A DNA stretch of 64,000 nucleotides, taken from contig NZ_MDJR01000001.1 in assembly GCF_001730685.1 (NCBI RefSeq), positions 744,001 through 808,000 on the forward strand, given 5' to 3'. Positions 15,786 to 24,685 of this stretch are shown here, piece by piece. The stretch's first letter is position 1. The number at the start of each line of letters is the position of its first letter. The position numbers and the translations under genes were made by a program. Origin of the DNA: Caloranaerobacter ferrireducens. Lineage in GTDB: Bacteria; Bacillota; Clostridia; Tissierellales; Thermohalobacteraceae. The notes beneath the pieces were generated by a model, which saw nothing but the letters and a program-made list of their open reading frames with translations, searched no databases and was not told the DNA's origin.

Positions 15786-16952
15786 ATGAAATTAAAAGTC
15801 TATAGAGAAAAATTAAATCAATATATAATAAATTATGAAATTAAAAATATATTATTTATTGCAAGTGAGATATCTAAAGAATATAATAAAGAAGTTTATT
15901 TAGTAGGTGGACAAGTTCGAGATATTATACTTGGAAATAAAAGTAATGATTTAGATTTTGTAGTTATAGAAGATGCAATAGATTTTTTAAAAAAATTAAA
16001 TGAGAGAATAGGTGGAAAAGTTAAGTGTTATAAGAATTTTCTATCTGGTTCAATAGTATTAGAAAAAGGAATTAATATAGATATAACAACAGCAAGAAAA
16101 GAAATCTATGAAAAACCTGGGAGCTTACCACTTGTTTTTAAAGGGAATTTATTAGAAGACATAAAAAGAAGAGATTTTACAATTAATTGTTTACTGGTAG
16201 ACATAAAAAAATTACCTGATTTAGAAATAGTAGATTTTGTTGATGGGATAAAAGATTTAAATAACAAGAAAATTAGAATATTACACGAGAGAAGTTTTAT
16301 AGATGATCCTACAAGAATGATTAGAGCTATAAGATTCGCTTGTAAATTAGGATTTGAAATTGAAAAAGATACTAAAAAATTATTATTAAATTCAGTTGAG
16401 AAAGGTTACATTAAATTTGTTAATGAAGATAGAATTTTTCGAGAAATAGTAAAAATTCTATTTATAAACGAAAAATATATAGGTATTCGTATGTTATATG
16501 AATACAATTTGTTTCAAAATACATTTTTATCGAATTATATTAATAAGAAAATTATAGAATATTTTAGAATAATTGAAAATAAATTGTCTTTAATTTGCAA
16601 TCTTTATAATATTAAAAGTGAAACCATGGATGTAATTAATTTATTAATATTATTTCATAATATAGATTTAAGTTATTTACTAGAATTATTTAAAAAATTA
16701 AATATACAAAAGAAAATTAAGAAAAAGATAATAAATATTAAAAACAATTACGGTCATATTAATAATCTTATTAATAAAAGCAAAATTTCTATTGAAATAA
16801 TTTATAAAATTATTGAATTGGTTAATATCGAAGGATTAATATATTTTGCCATAATAAATTTTGATAACAATATTTTCATTGAAAAAATAATAGAATATAG
16901 TGAAATTTATAATAAAATGAAATTAATTGTAACAGGCGAAAATATTAAATAA
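15786..16952 (+). CDS. cca: CCA tRNA nucleotidyltransferase / poly(A) polymerase family
   Basis: Adds or repairs the CCA end of tRNA. The class II nucleotidyltransferase core is clear: YLVGGQVRDIILG (GGxxR), SNDLDFVV (DxD metal site), KRRDFTINCLLV, and the DDPTRMIRAIRFACKLGF motif. The C-terminal half (about 230-388) is AT-rich, lysine/isoleucine-rich and weakly conserved, with no HD signature that I can see. Without a biochemical marker, a poly(A) polymerase or an A-adding/CC-adding specialist cannot be ruled out. ATG 15786 follows AAGGTG. Confidence 0.85.
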   Translation: MKLKVYREKLNQYIINYEIKNILFIASEISKEYNKEVYLVGGQVRDIILGNKSNDLDFVVIEDAIDFLKKLNERIGGKVKCYKNFLSGSIVLEKGINIDITTARKEIYEKPGSLPLVFKGNLLEDIKRRDFTINCLLVDIKKLPDLEIVDFVDGIKDLNNKKIRILHERSFIDDPTRMIRAIRFACKLGFEIEKDTKKLLLNSVEKGYIKFVNEDRIFREIVKILFINEKYIGIRMLYEYNLFQNTFLSNYINKKIIEYFRIIENKLSLICNLYNIKSETMDVINLLILFHNIDLSYLLELFKKLNIQKKIKKKIINIKNNYGHINNLINKSKISIEIIYKIIELVNIEGLIYFAIINFDNNIFIEKIIEYSEIYNKMKLIVTGENIK

Positions 16953-16966
16953 AATTATTAAAGAAA

Positions 16967-17605
16967 ATGAAAGTTGGGATGGAAATGACAATAGTCAGTA
17001 ATTTGTGGGCTGCTTTAATAAATAAAATATATTTATTACCAGCTTTATTAATCTCTATTACTTTACATGAATTAGCACATGGTTATACTGCTTATTTATT
17101 AGGGGATAATACAGCAAAGATAAGTAAGAGACTTACTTTTAATCCTATATATCATATAGATCTCATCGGTTTTATATTGCTTTTAACAGTTGGCTTTGGA
17201 TGGGCAAAACCTGTACCTATTAATCCAAACAATTTTAAGAATAGAAAAAAAGGTATTTTTATTGTTTCTATTGCTGGACCTTTAGCTAATTTGTTTTTTA
17301 CTATTATTTTAGCTATGTTAATCGCTAAAGGGATAATGTTGAATAATATAATACTTAGATATTTGAAAATATTATTATGGTATAATGTTGTGCTAGGTAT
17401 ATTTAATCTATTGCCAGTACCACCTTTAGACGGGTCAAAAATACTGTATAGTATCATTCCTGATAAATTTGGTTCATTTTTGATAAAACATGAGAATTAT
17501 TTATACTTAATATTGATATTTTTATTATTAACAGATACAATTGATAATGTGCTAAATCCCTTAATAAACTTTTGGTTTAAGTTATTAAGCATTATTATCT
17601 CGTGA
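16967..17605 (+). CDS. Site-2-protease-type metallopeptidase (M50)
   Basis: An integral membrane zinc protease of 212 residues with several hydrophobic segments. HELAHGYTAYLLGD carries the HExxH zinc site near residue 30, and NLLPVPPLDGSKIL supplies the third zinc ligand, as in the YwhC/Rip minimal S2P group without a PDZ domain. The substrate is unknown. The start is uncertain: ATG 16967, 16979 and 16985 are in frame and no ribosome binding site is convincing. It lies just upstream of scpA, a frequent arrangement in Clostridia. Confidence 0.9.
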   Translation: MKVGMEMTIVSNLWAALINKIYLLPALLISITLHELAHGYTAYLLGDNTAKISKRLTFNPIYHIDLIGFILLLTVGFGWAKPVPINPNNFKNRKKGIFIVSIAGPLANLFFTIILAMLIAKGIMLNNIILRYLKILLWYNVVLGIFNLLPVPPLDGSKILYSIIPDKFGSFLIKHENYLYLILIFLLLTDTIDNVLNPLINFWFKLLSIIIS

Positions 17606-17635
17606 AACAATAAAAAATTTGTGGGAGTTTTTGGT

Positions 17636-18370
17636 ATGAAATATAATGTAGTGTTAGAAGTTTTTGAAGGCCCTTTAGACTTATTATTACATTTAATAGA
17701 TAAAAACGAAGTAGATATAAAAGATATTCCAATATCAAAAATAACTGAACAGTACTTAGAATATTTAGAGAAAATGAAAGATTTAGATCTTGAGATAACA
17801 AGTGAATTTTTATTAATGGCAGCAACTTTACTGGAAATTAAGTCAAAAATGCTTTTACCTAAGAAAAAAGACGAGGGCACGCAACTTGAAATAGACGAAA
17901 TAGACCCTAGAGAGGATTTAGTAAGGAAATTAATTGAGTATAAAAGGTTTAAGGAAGCTGCTGTCAAATTAAAAGAAAAAGAAGAACTTCAAAGAAAACT
18001 CTTTTTTAAACCTAGAGAAGAAATAGAATTAGATATGCAAAATGAAAAATTAGAATTAGAAGATGTAAAAATTGAAGATTTACTTAAGATTTTTTGTGAC
18101 ATAGTAAAGAAAAATAATGTACAAACAAAGAAAATTAGAATCCATGAAATAAAGAGAGATGAAATTTCAATAGAAGAAAGTATGAAAAAAATAAAAAAAA
18201 TATTAAGTAAGAAAAGATCTATTACTTTTTCAGATCTATTTGATGAGAATTCGTCTAGAATATATATAGTTGTTACATTTCTCTCTCTCCTTGAACTTAT
18301 GAAGTTAAAAATTATTGCTATAAAACAAGAGAAAAACTTTGGGAATATATATATAACATTAAAGTGCTAA
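17636..18370 (+). CDS. scpA: Segregation and condensation protein A
   Basis: ScpA is the kleisin of the SMC-ScpAB condensin complex that compacts and separates chromosomes. The 244-residue protein has the diagnostic N-terminus VVLEVFEGPLDLLLHLIDKNEVDIKDIPIS and TSEFLLMAATLLEIKSKMLLP, an acidic/lysine-rich middle, and a C-terminal winged-helix part (ITFSDLFDENSSRIYIVVTFLSLLELMKL). ATG 17636 lies 9 nt after GGGAG; GTG 17621 overlaps it. The partner gene scpB follows 28 bp later. Confidence 0.95.
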   Translation: MKYNVVLEVFEGPLDLLLHLIDKNEVDIKDIPISKITEQYLEYLEKMKDLDLEITSEFLLMAATLLEIKSKMLLPKKKDEGTQLEIDEIDPREDLVRKLIEYKRFKEAAVKLKEKEELQRKLFFKPREEIELDMQNEKLELEDVKIEDLLKIFCDIVKKNNVQTKKIRIHEIKRDEISIEESMKKIKKILSKKRSITFSDLFDENSSRIYIVVTFLSLLELMKLKIIAIKQEKNFGNIYITLKC

Positions 18371-18398
18371 AGCATTTGTATTTTCAGGGAGGTTAATG

Positions 18399-18938
18399 AT
18401 GGACAAAAGAGAAATAAAATCTATTATTGAAGCTTTATTATTTACATGGGGTGACCCCCTTTCTCTTAAAGATATTGCTTCTATTATAGATATTTCAAAA
18501 GAAGATGCATATAATATAATAACTGAAATGATAGAGGAATTTAACTATAATAGAAGAGGTATACAAATAATTCAATTCAATGATAAATATCAATTAAGTA
18601 CAAGACCAGAACATCATGAATGGATTACTAAACTTTATACGCCTAAAACTAATAAAAGCTTATCAAACGCAGCTTTAGAAACTCTTTCTATTATAGCTTA
18701 TAAACAACCTATTACAAAAACAGAAATAGAAGCTTTACGTGGAGTTAAATGTGATAAAGCACTTAATACTTTAATTGAGAAGAAACTTATTAAAGAAGTA
18801 GGAAGATTGGAAAAAACAGGTAGACCAATTTTGTATGGTACAACAGATGATTTTTTATTGCAATTTGGCTTGAAATCAATTAACGAATTACCGAAATTAA
18901 AAGACTTAACAGAAATAGATTTGGAAAATATTGAATAG
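18399..18938 (+). CDS. scpB: Segregation and condensation protein B
   Basis: ScpB, two winged-helix domains, binds the ScpA kleisin in the SMC complex. The 179-residue sequence shows IKSIIEALLFTWGDPLSLKDIA, QLSTRPEHHEWI, and LSNAALETLSIIAYKQPITKTEIEALRGV, all hallmark stretches, ending in LYGTTDDFLLQFGLKSINELP. ATG 18399 has GGGAGG 6 nt upstream; the ATG three bases earlier is less well spaced. It forms an operon with scpA and ends in a very strong hairpin. Confidence 0.95.
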   Translation: MDKREIKSIIEALLFTWGDPLSLKDIASIIDISKEDAYNIITEMIEEFNYNRRGIQIIQFNDKYQLSTRPEHHEWITKLYTPKTNKSLSNAALETLSIIAYKQPITKTEIEALRGVKCDKALNTLIEKKLIKEVGRLEKTGRPILYGTTDDFLLQFGLKSINELPKLKDLTEIDLENIE

Positions 18939-18950
18939 TATGTTTGAATA

Positions 18951-18990
18951 GAAGAAACTTCGGACTTAGAGTCCGAAGTTTCTTCTATTT
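18951..18990 (+). terminator. Intrinsic terminator of scpAB
   Basis: A 15-bp perfect stem GAAGAAACTTCGGAC / GTCCGAAGTTTCTTC (18951-18965 with 18971-18985), followed by a short TATTT. The repeat copy 4 follows directly. Confidence 0.8.
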
Positions 18991-19098
18991 CTGGGGATTA
19001 TATACCTTATTAAATTATGGATAATTTCAAATATATTTTCTGTAATGGATATAGGAAAATCTACATTGTAGTCGATTTTAAATCGAAGATTTTGTTTC
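18991..19098 (+). repeat. Dispersed two-hairpin repeat, copy 4 (5-prime truncated)
   Basis: It begins at CTGGGGATTATATACC, lacking the first ATAATCCA of the family, then continues TTATTAAATTATGGATAAT and ends AAATCGAAGATTTTGTTTC. Stem-loop 2 is intact. The 5-prime end abuts the scpAB terminator. It is followed by a small inverted repeat TGTTTCTA / TAGAAACA (19093-19112). Confidence 0.75.
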
Positions 19099-19181
19099 TA
19101 TATGTAGAAACAATATTAATAGATTTTTCTAAATAGGAAAAAATAGTAATGAAGTTACAATTTACATTAAGAGGTGGAATA

Positions 19182-19802
19182 GTGAAAATACTATTAATTT
19201 TTACTTTTTTAATTTTAATTTTATTATATATACCAATAAGTATAGAAATAGAATTTTATAGAAAAAATAATAATAATGATTTAAAAATTAAAATAACACC
19301 TATATATGGGGGTTCTAAAATCCAAATAAACATTCCGATGGTTAAACTTATTAATTTTAATAGAAAATTAGCTTTAACAATTAAAAATAAAATAGAAATT
19401 GGTCAAAATGAAAAAGATATATTTGTTGATAAAAATATAATAACATATAGACGAATTATTAGTATTTATGAAAACTTTAAAAGAAAAAGAAAATATGTAA
19501 TAGAATTAAGTAATTATATAATTGAAAATTTAGAAATAGAGGAAATTGTTTGGATCAGTAATATTGGAACAGTAGATGTTTCTATATCTGCAATTATTTC
19601 TGGTATATTACTACAAATTAAATCACTTGCTTTGTTATATTTAATAAATAAAAAAGAAGTTAGGAAAATAAATTTTGCAGTTTGTCCTTCATATCAGTCT
19701 AATAAATTTGAGATGGTATTTAATTGTATAATTAAAGTTAAGTTAGTACATATTATTATTGCAAGCATAAAGGGATTAAAGTGTTTAAAGGTGGTGAATT
19801 AG
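19182..19802 (+). CDS. DUF2953 family protein (YtfI-like)
   Basis: A protein of about 206 residues with a single N-terminal membrane segment (ILLIFTFLILILLYIPI) followed by a mostly beta, basic outside part ending in CPSYQSNKFEMVFNCIIKVKLVHIIIASI. This is the DUF2953 layout, called YtfI in Bacillus, where it is encoded with ytfJ as here. GTG 19182 follows GAGGTGG and gives the family-like N-terminus; ATG 19149 would add 11 residues. Its stop is directly followed by the ytfJ start. Expression in sporulating cells is inferred from the partner, not from a promoter seen here. Confidence 0.75.
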   Translation: MKILLIFTFLILILLYIPISIEIEFYRKNNNNDLKIKITPIYGGSKIQINIPMVKLINFNRKLALTIKNKIEIGQNEKDIFVDKNIITYRRIISIYENFKRKRKYVIELSNYIIENLEIEEIVWISNIGTVDVSISAIISGILLQIKSLALLYLINKKEVRKINFAVCPSYQSNKFEMVFNCIIKVKLVHIIIASIKGLKCLKVVN

Positions 19803-20237
19803 ATGTCAGAACATCCAATTGAGGGATTAATGAAAACAACAATGGAAAGTTTAAAAGAAATAGTTGATGTTAATACAATTGTTGGAGATCCTGTTGAATC
19901 TCCAGACGGTGCCGTAATTATTCCAATTTCTAAAATTTCTGTAGGGTTTACTTCTGGTGGTGGTGAGTATAAATTAGGCAAGTATAAAAATGGTAAAGAT
20001 GATAAATCTGATTATGATAAATTACCATTTATGGGAGGTTCAGGGGCAGGGGTTTCTGTTCAACCAGTTGCTTTTATTGTAGTTGGTAACGGTCAAATCA
20101 AGCTTCTATCTGTAGACCAGGGAGTTAATACTTTAAATAGCTTATTAGAATTTATACCAAAAGTAACAGAAAGCTTGCAAAGTATTATAAAAGGTAAGGA
20201 TAAATCTAAAAATTCTGAAGAAAACACAAAAGAGTAG
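19803..20237 (+). CDS. ytfJ: Spore protein YtfJ family
   Basis: A 144-residue protein with the YtfJ signature: MSEHPIEGLMKTTMESLKEIVDVNTIVGDP at the start, the glycine-rich YTSGGGEY-like stretch (VGFTSGGGEYKLG), a GGSGAGVSVQPVAFIVV core and a C-terminal IPKVTESL helix. YtfJ is found in spore-forming Firmicutes and is expressed in the forespore in Bacillus; its biochemical role is unknown. ATG 19803 directly abuts the DUF2953 stop, with AAGGTGGTG upstream, so translation is coupled. Confidence 0.92.
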   Translation: MSEHPIEGLMKTTMESLKEIVDVNTIVGDPVESPDGAVIIPISKISVGFTSGGGEYKLGKYKNGKDDKSDYDKLPFMGGSGAGVSVQPVAFIVVGNGQIKLLSVDQGVNTLNSLLEFIPKVTESLQSIIKGKDKSKNSEENTKE

Positions 20238-20254
20238 AGAAAATCTCTACTCTT
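20230..20254 (+). terminator. Hairpin after ytfJ, weak terminator
   Basis: AAGAGTAGAGA / TCTCTACTCTT (20230-20240 with 20244-20254), 11 bp perfect, overlapping the ytfJ stop. No T-tract follows, so termination efficiency is doubtful. Confidence 0.5.
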
Positions 20255-20324
20255 AAACTTATTTTAATATCTTATACCTTAAAATATTATGCTTATACAG
20301 TAGATGATGAGTGGAGTGATATAA

Positions 20325-21437
20325 ATGAAAGGATATAAGAAATTATTATTTGTTGCAGTTACAGTGTTTATACTTTTAAGTTCACATATTTCATATTGTG
20401 AACCAATAGAAATAAATGCAAAGAGTGGGATTTTGATAGAGGTGAATACTGGAAGAGTGCTATTTTCATATAACTCTAATATAAAACTTCCAATGGCTAG
20501 TACAACTAAAATAATGACAGCCTTGTTAGCTTTAGAGTATGGGAATTTGGATGATCTAGTTACAATAAAGAAAAGTTCAGTAGGTATTGAAGGTTCTAGT
20601 ATATATTTAAAAGAGGGAGAAAGAATTAGATTAAAAGATTTAGTATATGGTTTAATGCTGAGATCTGGTAATGATGCAGCTATAGCTATCGCTGAACATG
20701 TTGGTGGAACAGTAGATAATTTTATTAAATTAATGAATAGAAAAGCAAAAGAGTTAGGTGCAATTAACACGAATTTTACTAATCCACACGGTTTACACGA
20801 CGAAAATCATTATACTACAGCTTATGATTTAGCATTGATAACTAGAGAAGCATTAAAGAAAAAGGAATTTAGAGATATTGTAAAATCAAAAGTTTGGGTT
20901 GCAGATAGAGATATTAATAAATATTTTTATAATAAAAATAAAACATTATGGCAGTATAAAGGTGGCGATGGAGTTAAAACTGGATATACAAAAAAAGCTG
21001 GAAGATGTCTTGTAGCAAGTGCAACTAGAAATGGTATGCAACTTGTAGCGATAGTACTAGATGATTATTCATGGTTTAATGATTGTTACAAGCTATTAGA
21101 TTACGGTTTTAGTGTGTTTAAACCTAAAGTAATTTTCAATAAAGGTCAATTCATAAGAAATATTGAGGTTATAAATGGAAATAGAAAAAAGGTTCCTATA
21201 ATTACTAATAATGAATTAATTATTCCAATAAAAGACAATGAGATTGAAAATATAAAAATAAATATTGAACTTCCGGAAAAAATATATGCTCCGATAGAAA
21301 AAAATCAAAAAATAGGGAAAATAAGAGTTTATCTAAATGGTGAATTATTTGCAGTTAATGATTTAGTAGTTAAGTATAGCGTAAAAGAGAAATCAATACT
21401 TATAAAATTAACTGATTATTTAAGTAAGATTTTTTAA
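20325..21437 (+). CDS. D-alanyl-D-alanine carboxypeptidase (second copy, DacB/DacF type)
   Basis: A second PBP5-like carboxypeptidase of 370 residues. It has a signal peptide (YKKLLFVAVTVFILLSSHISYC), SxxK in MASTTKIMTAL, SGN in MLRSGNDAAIAIAEH and KTG in DGVKTGYTKKAG. A C-terminal beta domain and a hydrophobic amphipathic tail (ILIKLTDYLSKIF) follow. The position behind scpAB and ytfIJ, before rluB, resembles that of dacB in Bacillus, where the enzyme shapes the spore cortex; this is inference from context. ATG 20325 follows GGAGTG. Confidence 0.88.
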   Translation: MKGYKKLLFVAVTVFILLSSHISYCEPIEINAKSGILIEVNTGRVLFSYNSNIKLPMASTTKIMTALLALEYGNLDDLVTIKKSSVGIEGSSIYLKEGERIRLKDLVYGLMLRSGNDAAIAIAEHVGGTVDNFIKLMNRKAKELGAINTNFTNPHGLHDENHYTTAYDLALITREALKKKEFRDIVKSKVWVADRDINKYFYNKNKTLWQYKGGDGVKTGYTKKAGRCLVASATRNGMQLVAIVLDDYSWFNDCYKLLDYGFSVFKPKVIFNKGQFIRNIEVINGNRKKVPIITNNELIIPIKDNEIENIKINIELPEKIYAPIEKNQKIGKIRVYLNGELFAVNDLVVKYSVKEKSILIKLTDYLSKIF

Positions 21438-21447
21438 AATAACTGTA

Positions 21448-21479
21448 AGCTTCTAGTTAACAGCTAGAAGCTATTTTTG
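21448..21479 (+). terminator. Intrinsic terminator of the second carboxypeptidase gene
   Basis: AGCTTCTAG / CTAGAAGCT (21448-21456 with 21464-21472) and then ATTTTTG. Confidence 0.8.
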
Positions 21480-21541
21480 TAACAAAAAACTGTTTTACTA
21501 AATATTTTAATATTATAGATTAATTGTAAAGGGGGATAAAA

Positions 21542-22513
21542 TTGATTCAACATAGAATTGAATGTGTAGATATTGGAAGTGAGTACTGTCCCTGTCATTT
21601 AGCAGAAACAAATGACTGTTTAATATGTTCTCATTTGCAAGGTAAAGAGTTTTGTGACTGCAATTGGAGAGGTGTATGTGTTTATCAAGAGTATGTTTGG
21701 AATGGAAACAAAAGTAAAAACTTAAGGAGTGAAACTGTTTGTAAAATAGAAGAAAAAATAGAATACAAAAGTAATTTAACAATATTAAAAATAAAAACAT
21801 CAAGAACACTTTCAAGACAGTTAAAAGAACCGGGAGCTTATGTTTTTTTGAGAGATGTTAAATTACCACATTATTATGATGTACCAATGTCAGTTATGGA
21901 CGCAGATGATATGAATGGATATATTTATATAGCATACCAAACTATAGGAGCTAAAACTAAAATGTTAAAGAAATTAAATAATGAAGTACTTGTTAGAGGA
22001 CCGTTTTGGAATGGCTTGATAGGAATTAAATATATTAAAAGTACACGAAATAAAAATTGCTTAATTTTAGCAAGAGGAATAGCTCAGGCACCTACTTTAG
22101 CAGTTATTAGGAAGCTTGATAGAAATGGTTGTAACCTAAAAGTAATATTAGATAAAGGTAAAATTGGTGAAATATTTTTATCAAAGTACTTAAAAGATTT
22201 AGAAATAGATTATACTGAAATTGATTTAATGAAAAATGAAGGTAAATTATTAATTAATAATATTCTAGCTAAAGAAACTTATGAACTTGTTTATATTGGA
22301 GGTTCAGACTTACTACAAAAACATATTCTTAGCTTATTAGAAAAAAATAATTGTAATTCAAATCTTGTTATTACAAATAATGAAAAATTTTGTTGTGGAG
22401 AAGGGATTTGTGGTAGTTGTACTACTTTTACTGAAAATGGTGAATTAATAAAGACTTGTAAATCTCAAATGGATGTTAAAAAGACAGTTGAAAGGAGGAA
22501 TATGCTTGGCTAG
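21542..22513 (+). CDS. DHODB/sulfide-dehydrogenase-like FAD/NAD oxidoreductase with Cys-rich N-terminus
   Basis: A 323-residue electron-transfer protein. The first 47 residues carry eight cysteines (8, 16, 18, 26, 29, 38, 40, 46), a possible iron-sulfur or zinc module. The middle has ferredoxin-reductase-like FAD and NAD domains (EPGAYVFLRD, VRGPFWNG, LILARGIAQAPTLAVI). The end CCGEGICGSCTTF...TCK resembles the [2Fe-2S] site of the dihydroorotate dehydrogenase B electron subunit. No pyrimidine genes are near, so a PyrK role is unlikely. TTG 21542 follows AAAGGGGG. Its end overlaps the next gene by 8 nt, so the two proteins are probably partners. Confidence 0.75.
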   Translation: MIQHRIECVDIGSEYCPCHLAETNDCLICSHLQGKEFCDCNWRGVCVYQEYVWNGNKSKNLRSETVCKIEEKIEYKSNLTILKIKTSRTLSRQLKEPGAYVFLRDVKLPHYYDVPMSVMDADDMNGYIYIAYQTIGAKTKMLKKLNNEVLVRGPFWNGLIGIKYIKSTRNKNCLILARGIAQAPTLAVIRKLDRNGCNLKVILDKGKIGEIFLSKYLKDLEIDYTEIDLMKNEGKLLINNILAKETYELVYIGGSDLLQKHILSLLEKNNCNSNLVITNNEKFCCGEGICGSCTTFTENGELIKTCKSQMDVKKTVERRNMLG

Positions 22514-23786
22514 AATTATAGTAATTGGTGGGGGTTGGTCTGGTTGTGCAGCAGCAGTTACAGCTAAAAAAGCAGGTGGAGACGTAATTTTGATTGAAAA
22601 AACTGATATGCTACTAGGATTAGGCAATGTTGGAGGAATTATGAGAAATAACGGTAGATATACAGCTGCTGAAGAAAATATTTGTTTAGGAGGCCAAGAG
22701 TTATTCAACATAACAGATAAAGCTGCCAGACATGTTAATGTTAACTTTCCTGGACATAAACATGCAACATTATATGATGTAACTAAGGTTGAACCTATGG
22801 TAAGAAGATTTTTAGAAGAGATTGGAATTAAAATTTTGTTACAAAAAAGAGTTATTGACGTTGAAATGGATAATAAATCTATTAAAAGTGTAGTTCTATC
22901 AGATGATACAACTATTTCAGGTGATATATTTATTGAAACAACGGGTTCAACAGGACCTATGGGTAATTGCTTGAAATATGGAAATGGTTGTTCTATGTGT
23001 ATTTTAAGATGTCCATCATTTGGGCCAAGAATAAGTATCAGTAAAAGAGCAGGTGTAGAAGACATATTAGGTCAAAGAGGAGATGAATCATATGGAGCTT
23101 TTAGTGGTTCATGTAAACTCAATAAGGAATCACTTAGTGAAGAAATCAGAGAGAAATTAAATAAAGAAGGAGTTGTTATATTACCTATTCCTAAAGAAGA
23201 TATTAATTTTGATAAATTAAATTTAAAAGTTTGTCAACAATATGCTCTTAAGGATTTTGCAGAAAACATTATATTACTTGATACAGGACATGCAAAGTTA
23301 ATGACTCCATATTATCCTTTAGAAAAATTAAGAAAAATAAAAGGTTTAGAAAATGCTAGATATGAGGATCCCTATTCAGGAGGTAAAGGTAATTCTATAA
23401 GATATTTATCAATTGCTCCAAGGAATAATGCAATGAAAGTTATAGGTATAGATAACTTATTATGTGCAGGAGAAAAATCAGGTTTATTTGTTGGTCATAC
23501 GGAGGCAATAGTTACAGGTTCTTTAGCAGGACATAATAGTGTGAGGCTAAGCTTGGGAATGCCTTTACTTGAATTACCAAGAAATTTAGCAATAGGAGAT
23601 TTAATAGCGTATGCAAATGAACAAATTAAAACAAAAGAAGGACTTAAAAAAAGATATACTTTTGCAGGTTCTGAATATTTTGAAAGGATGAAAGAAAAGG
23701 ATTTATATACAATAGATAAAAAGGAAATTAAAAGGAGAGTACAAAGATTAGACTTATTAAATATTTACGAAGAGAAACTTTTGTGA
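22506..23786 (+). CDS. FAD-dependent oxidoreductase, TrmFO/GidA-like fold, partner of the preceding gene
   Basis: The 426-residue protein begins with a dinucleotide-binding VIGGGWSGCAAAVTA and has a second FAD motif around NLLCAGEKSGLFVGHTEAIVTGSLAGHNSVRLSLG, which recalls the C-terminal part of the TrmFO/GidA flavoproteins. A cysteine group (GCSMCILRCP, about 160-170) could bind metal or act in redox. TTG 22506 lies 6 nt after AAAGGAGG, both inside the upstream gene. I do not recognise a specific function; the pair looks like a flavin enzyme fed by a flavin/iron-sulfur reductase. A TrmFO tRNA role is unlikely because the similarity is partial. Confidence 0.7.
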   Translation: MARIIVIGGGWSGCAAAVTAKKAGGDVILIEKTDMLLGLGNVGGIMRNNGRYTAAEENICLGGQELFNITDKAARHVNVNFPGHKHATLYDVTKVEPMVRRFLEEIGIKILLQKRVIDVEMDNKSIKSVVLSDDTTISGDIFIETTGSTGPMGNCLKYGNGCSMCILRCPSFGPRISISKRAGVEDILGQRGDESYGAFSGSCKLNKESLSEEIREKLNKEGVVILPIPKEDINFDKLNLKVCQQYALKDFAENIILLDTGHAKLMTPYYPLEKLRKIKGLENARYEDPYSGGKGNSIRYLSIAPRNNAMKVIGIDNLLCAGEKSGLFVGHTEAIVTGSLAGHNSVRLSLGMPLLELPRNLAIGDLIAYANEQIKTKEGLKKRYTFAGSEYFERMKEKDLYTIDKKEIKRRVQRLDLLNIYEEKLL

Positions 23787-23810
23787 TATTTTTAATATAA
23801 TAAAAGTTAG

Positions 23811-23840
23811 TTATAAGAAAAGATTTTGTTAAAATTTTTT
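23811..23840 (-). repeat. Possible degenerate relic of the dispersed repeat
   Basis: TTATAAGAAAAGATTTTGTTAAAA resembles the plus-strand reading of copy 5 (TTATAAGAAAGATTTTGTTGAAAT). Only this block matches and the rest is not conserved, so it may be a relic or chance. Confidence 0.25.
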
Positions 23841-23881
23841 ATGTATTATAAATAAAAACTAAGGAAAAGGAGAAGGTTAAT

Positions 23882-24589
23882 TTGAGGTTACAGAAGTACT
23901 TAGCTATGTGTGGAGTTGCATCTAGAAGAAAATCTGAAATGCTAATTTTACAAGGTAGAGTAAAAGTTAATGGTAAAGTAGTTGAAGAATTAGGTTATAA
24001 GATAGACCCTGACATTGATATAGTACTAGTTGATAATAAACGAATTATAAAAAAAGAGAATTATATTTATATAGCACTTAATAAACCTGAAGGTTATATT
24101 ACAACTGTTAAGGACCAATTTAATCGACCTACTGTACTCGATTTAGTAAAGAGTATTAAAGAAAGGATATATCCTATTGGAAGGTTAGACTATGATACTT
24201 CAGGGTTATTACTTCTTACAAATGATGGAGATTTAACTTATAAATTAACTCATCCTAAGCATGAAATAGAAAAAGTTTACATTGCTAAAATTAAAGGAGT
24301 TCCTACTGAAAAAGAGTTAAATAAGTTTAGAAAGGGATTAAAAATTGATAATTATGTAACATCAAAAGCCAAAATAGAAGTGTTAAAGAAATATAATGAT
24401 TATTCTATTGTAAAAATAACAATACACGAAGGAAAGAATAGACAGATTAGAAAAATGTGTAAAAAAATAAATCATCCTGTGATAAAATTAAAAAGAATAG
24501 CTATTGGGAAGATTGAATTAGGGAATTTAAAGAAGGGGAGTTGGCGTTATTTGAGTAAAGAGGAAATTTCATATTTAAAGGAGCTTTAG
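23882..24589 (+). CDS. rluB: 23S rRNA pseudouridine synthase RluB family
   Basis: Converts uridine to pseudouridine in 23S rRNA (near 2605 in Escherichia coli numbering). The 235-residue protein has an N-terminal S4 RNA-binding domain (RLQKYLAMCGVASRRKSEMLI) and the RsuA/RluB catalytic domain with the aspartate in PIGRLDYDTSGLLLLTNDGDL and the HEGKNRQIRKM motif. TTG 23882 follows AAGGAGAAGG. The RsuA/RluB/RluF group cannot be split with certainty by eye, but the context downstream of scpB and dac genes matches rluB. Confidence 0.88.
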   Translation: MRLQKYLAMCGVASRRKSEMLILQGRVKVNGKVVEELGYKIDPDIDIVLVDNKRIIKKENYIYIALNKPEGYITTVKDQFNRPTVLDLVKSIKERIYPIGRLDYDTSGLLLLTNDGDLTYKLTHPKHEIEKVYIAKIKGVPTEKELNKFRKGLKIDNYVTSKAKIEVLKKYNDYSIVKITIHEGKNRQIRKMCKKINHPVIKLKRIAIGKIELGNLKKGSWRYLSKEEISYLKEL

Positions 24590-24622
24590 TCATTGTGACT
24601 TTGTCATAATGACTTTTTTTTC
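24588..24622 (+). terminator. Intrinsic terminator of rluB
   Basis: AGTCATTGTGAC / GTCATAATGACT (24588-24600 with 24603-24614), one mismatch in 12, then TTTTTTTT. It overlaps the rluB stop. Confidence 0.8.
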
Positions 24623-24685
24623 TTTAAAATGTAAAAATATTTGATATAATAAAATTGTTTAATATTTGATTTTTGGAGGTAAAAA

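Noticed and set aside
20266-20301. Sigma-E promoter for the carboxypeptidase at 20325
   Set aside because: TATACAGT is close to the -10 consensus, but no -35 element sits at the right distance.
21542-22513. PyrK (dihydroorotate dehydrogenase electron-transfer subunit)
   Set aside because: The C-terminal cluster motif is similar, but the eight-cysteine N-terminal extension and the absence of pyr genes argue against it.
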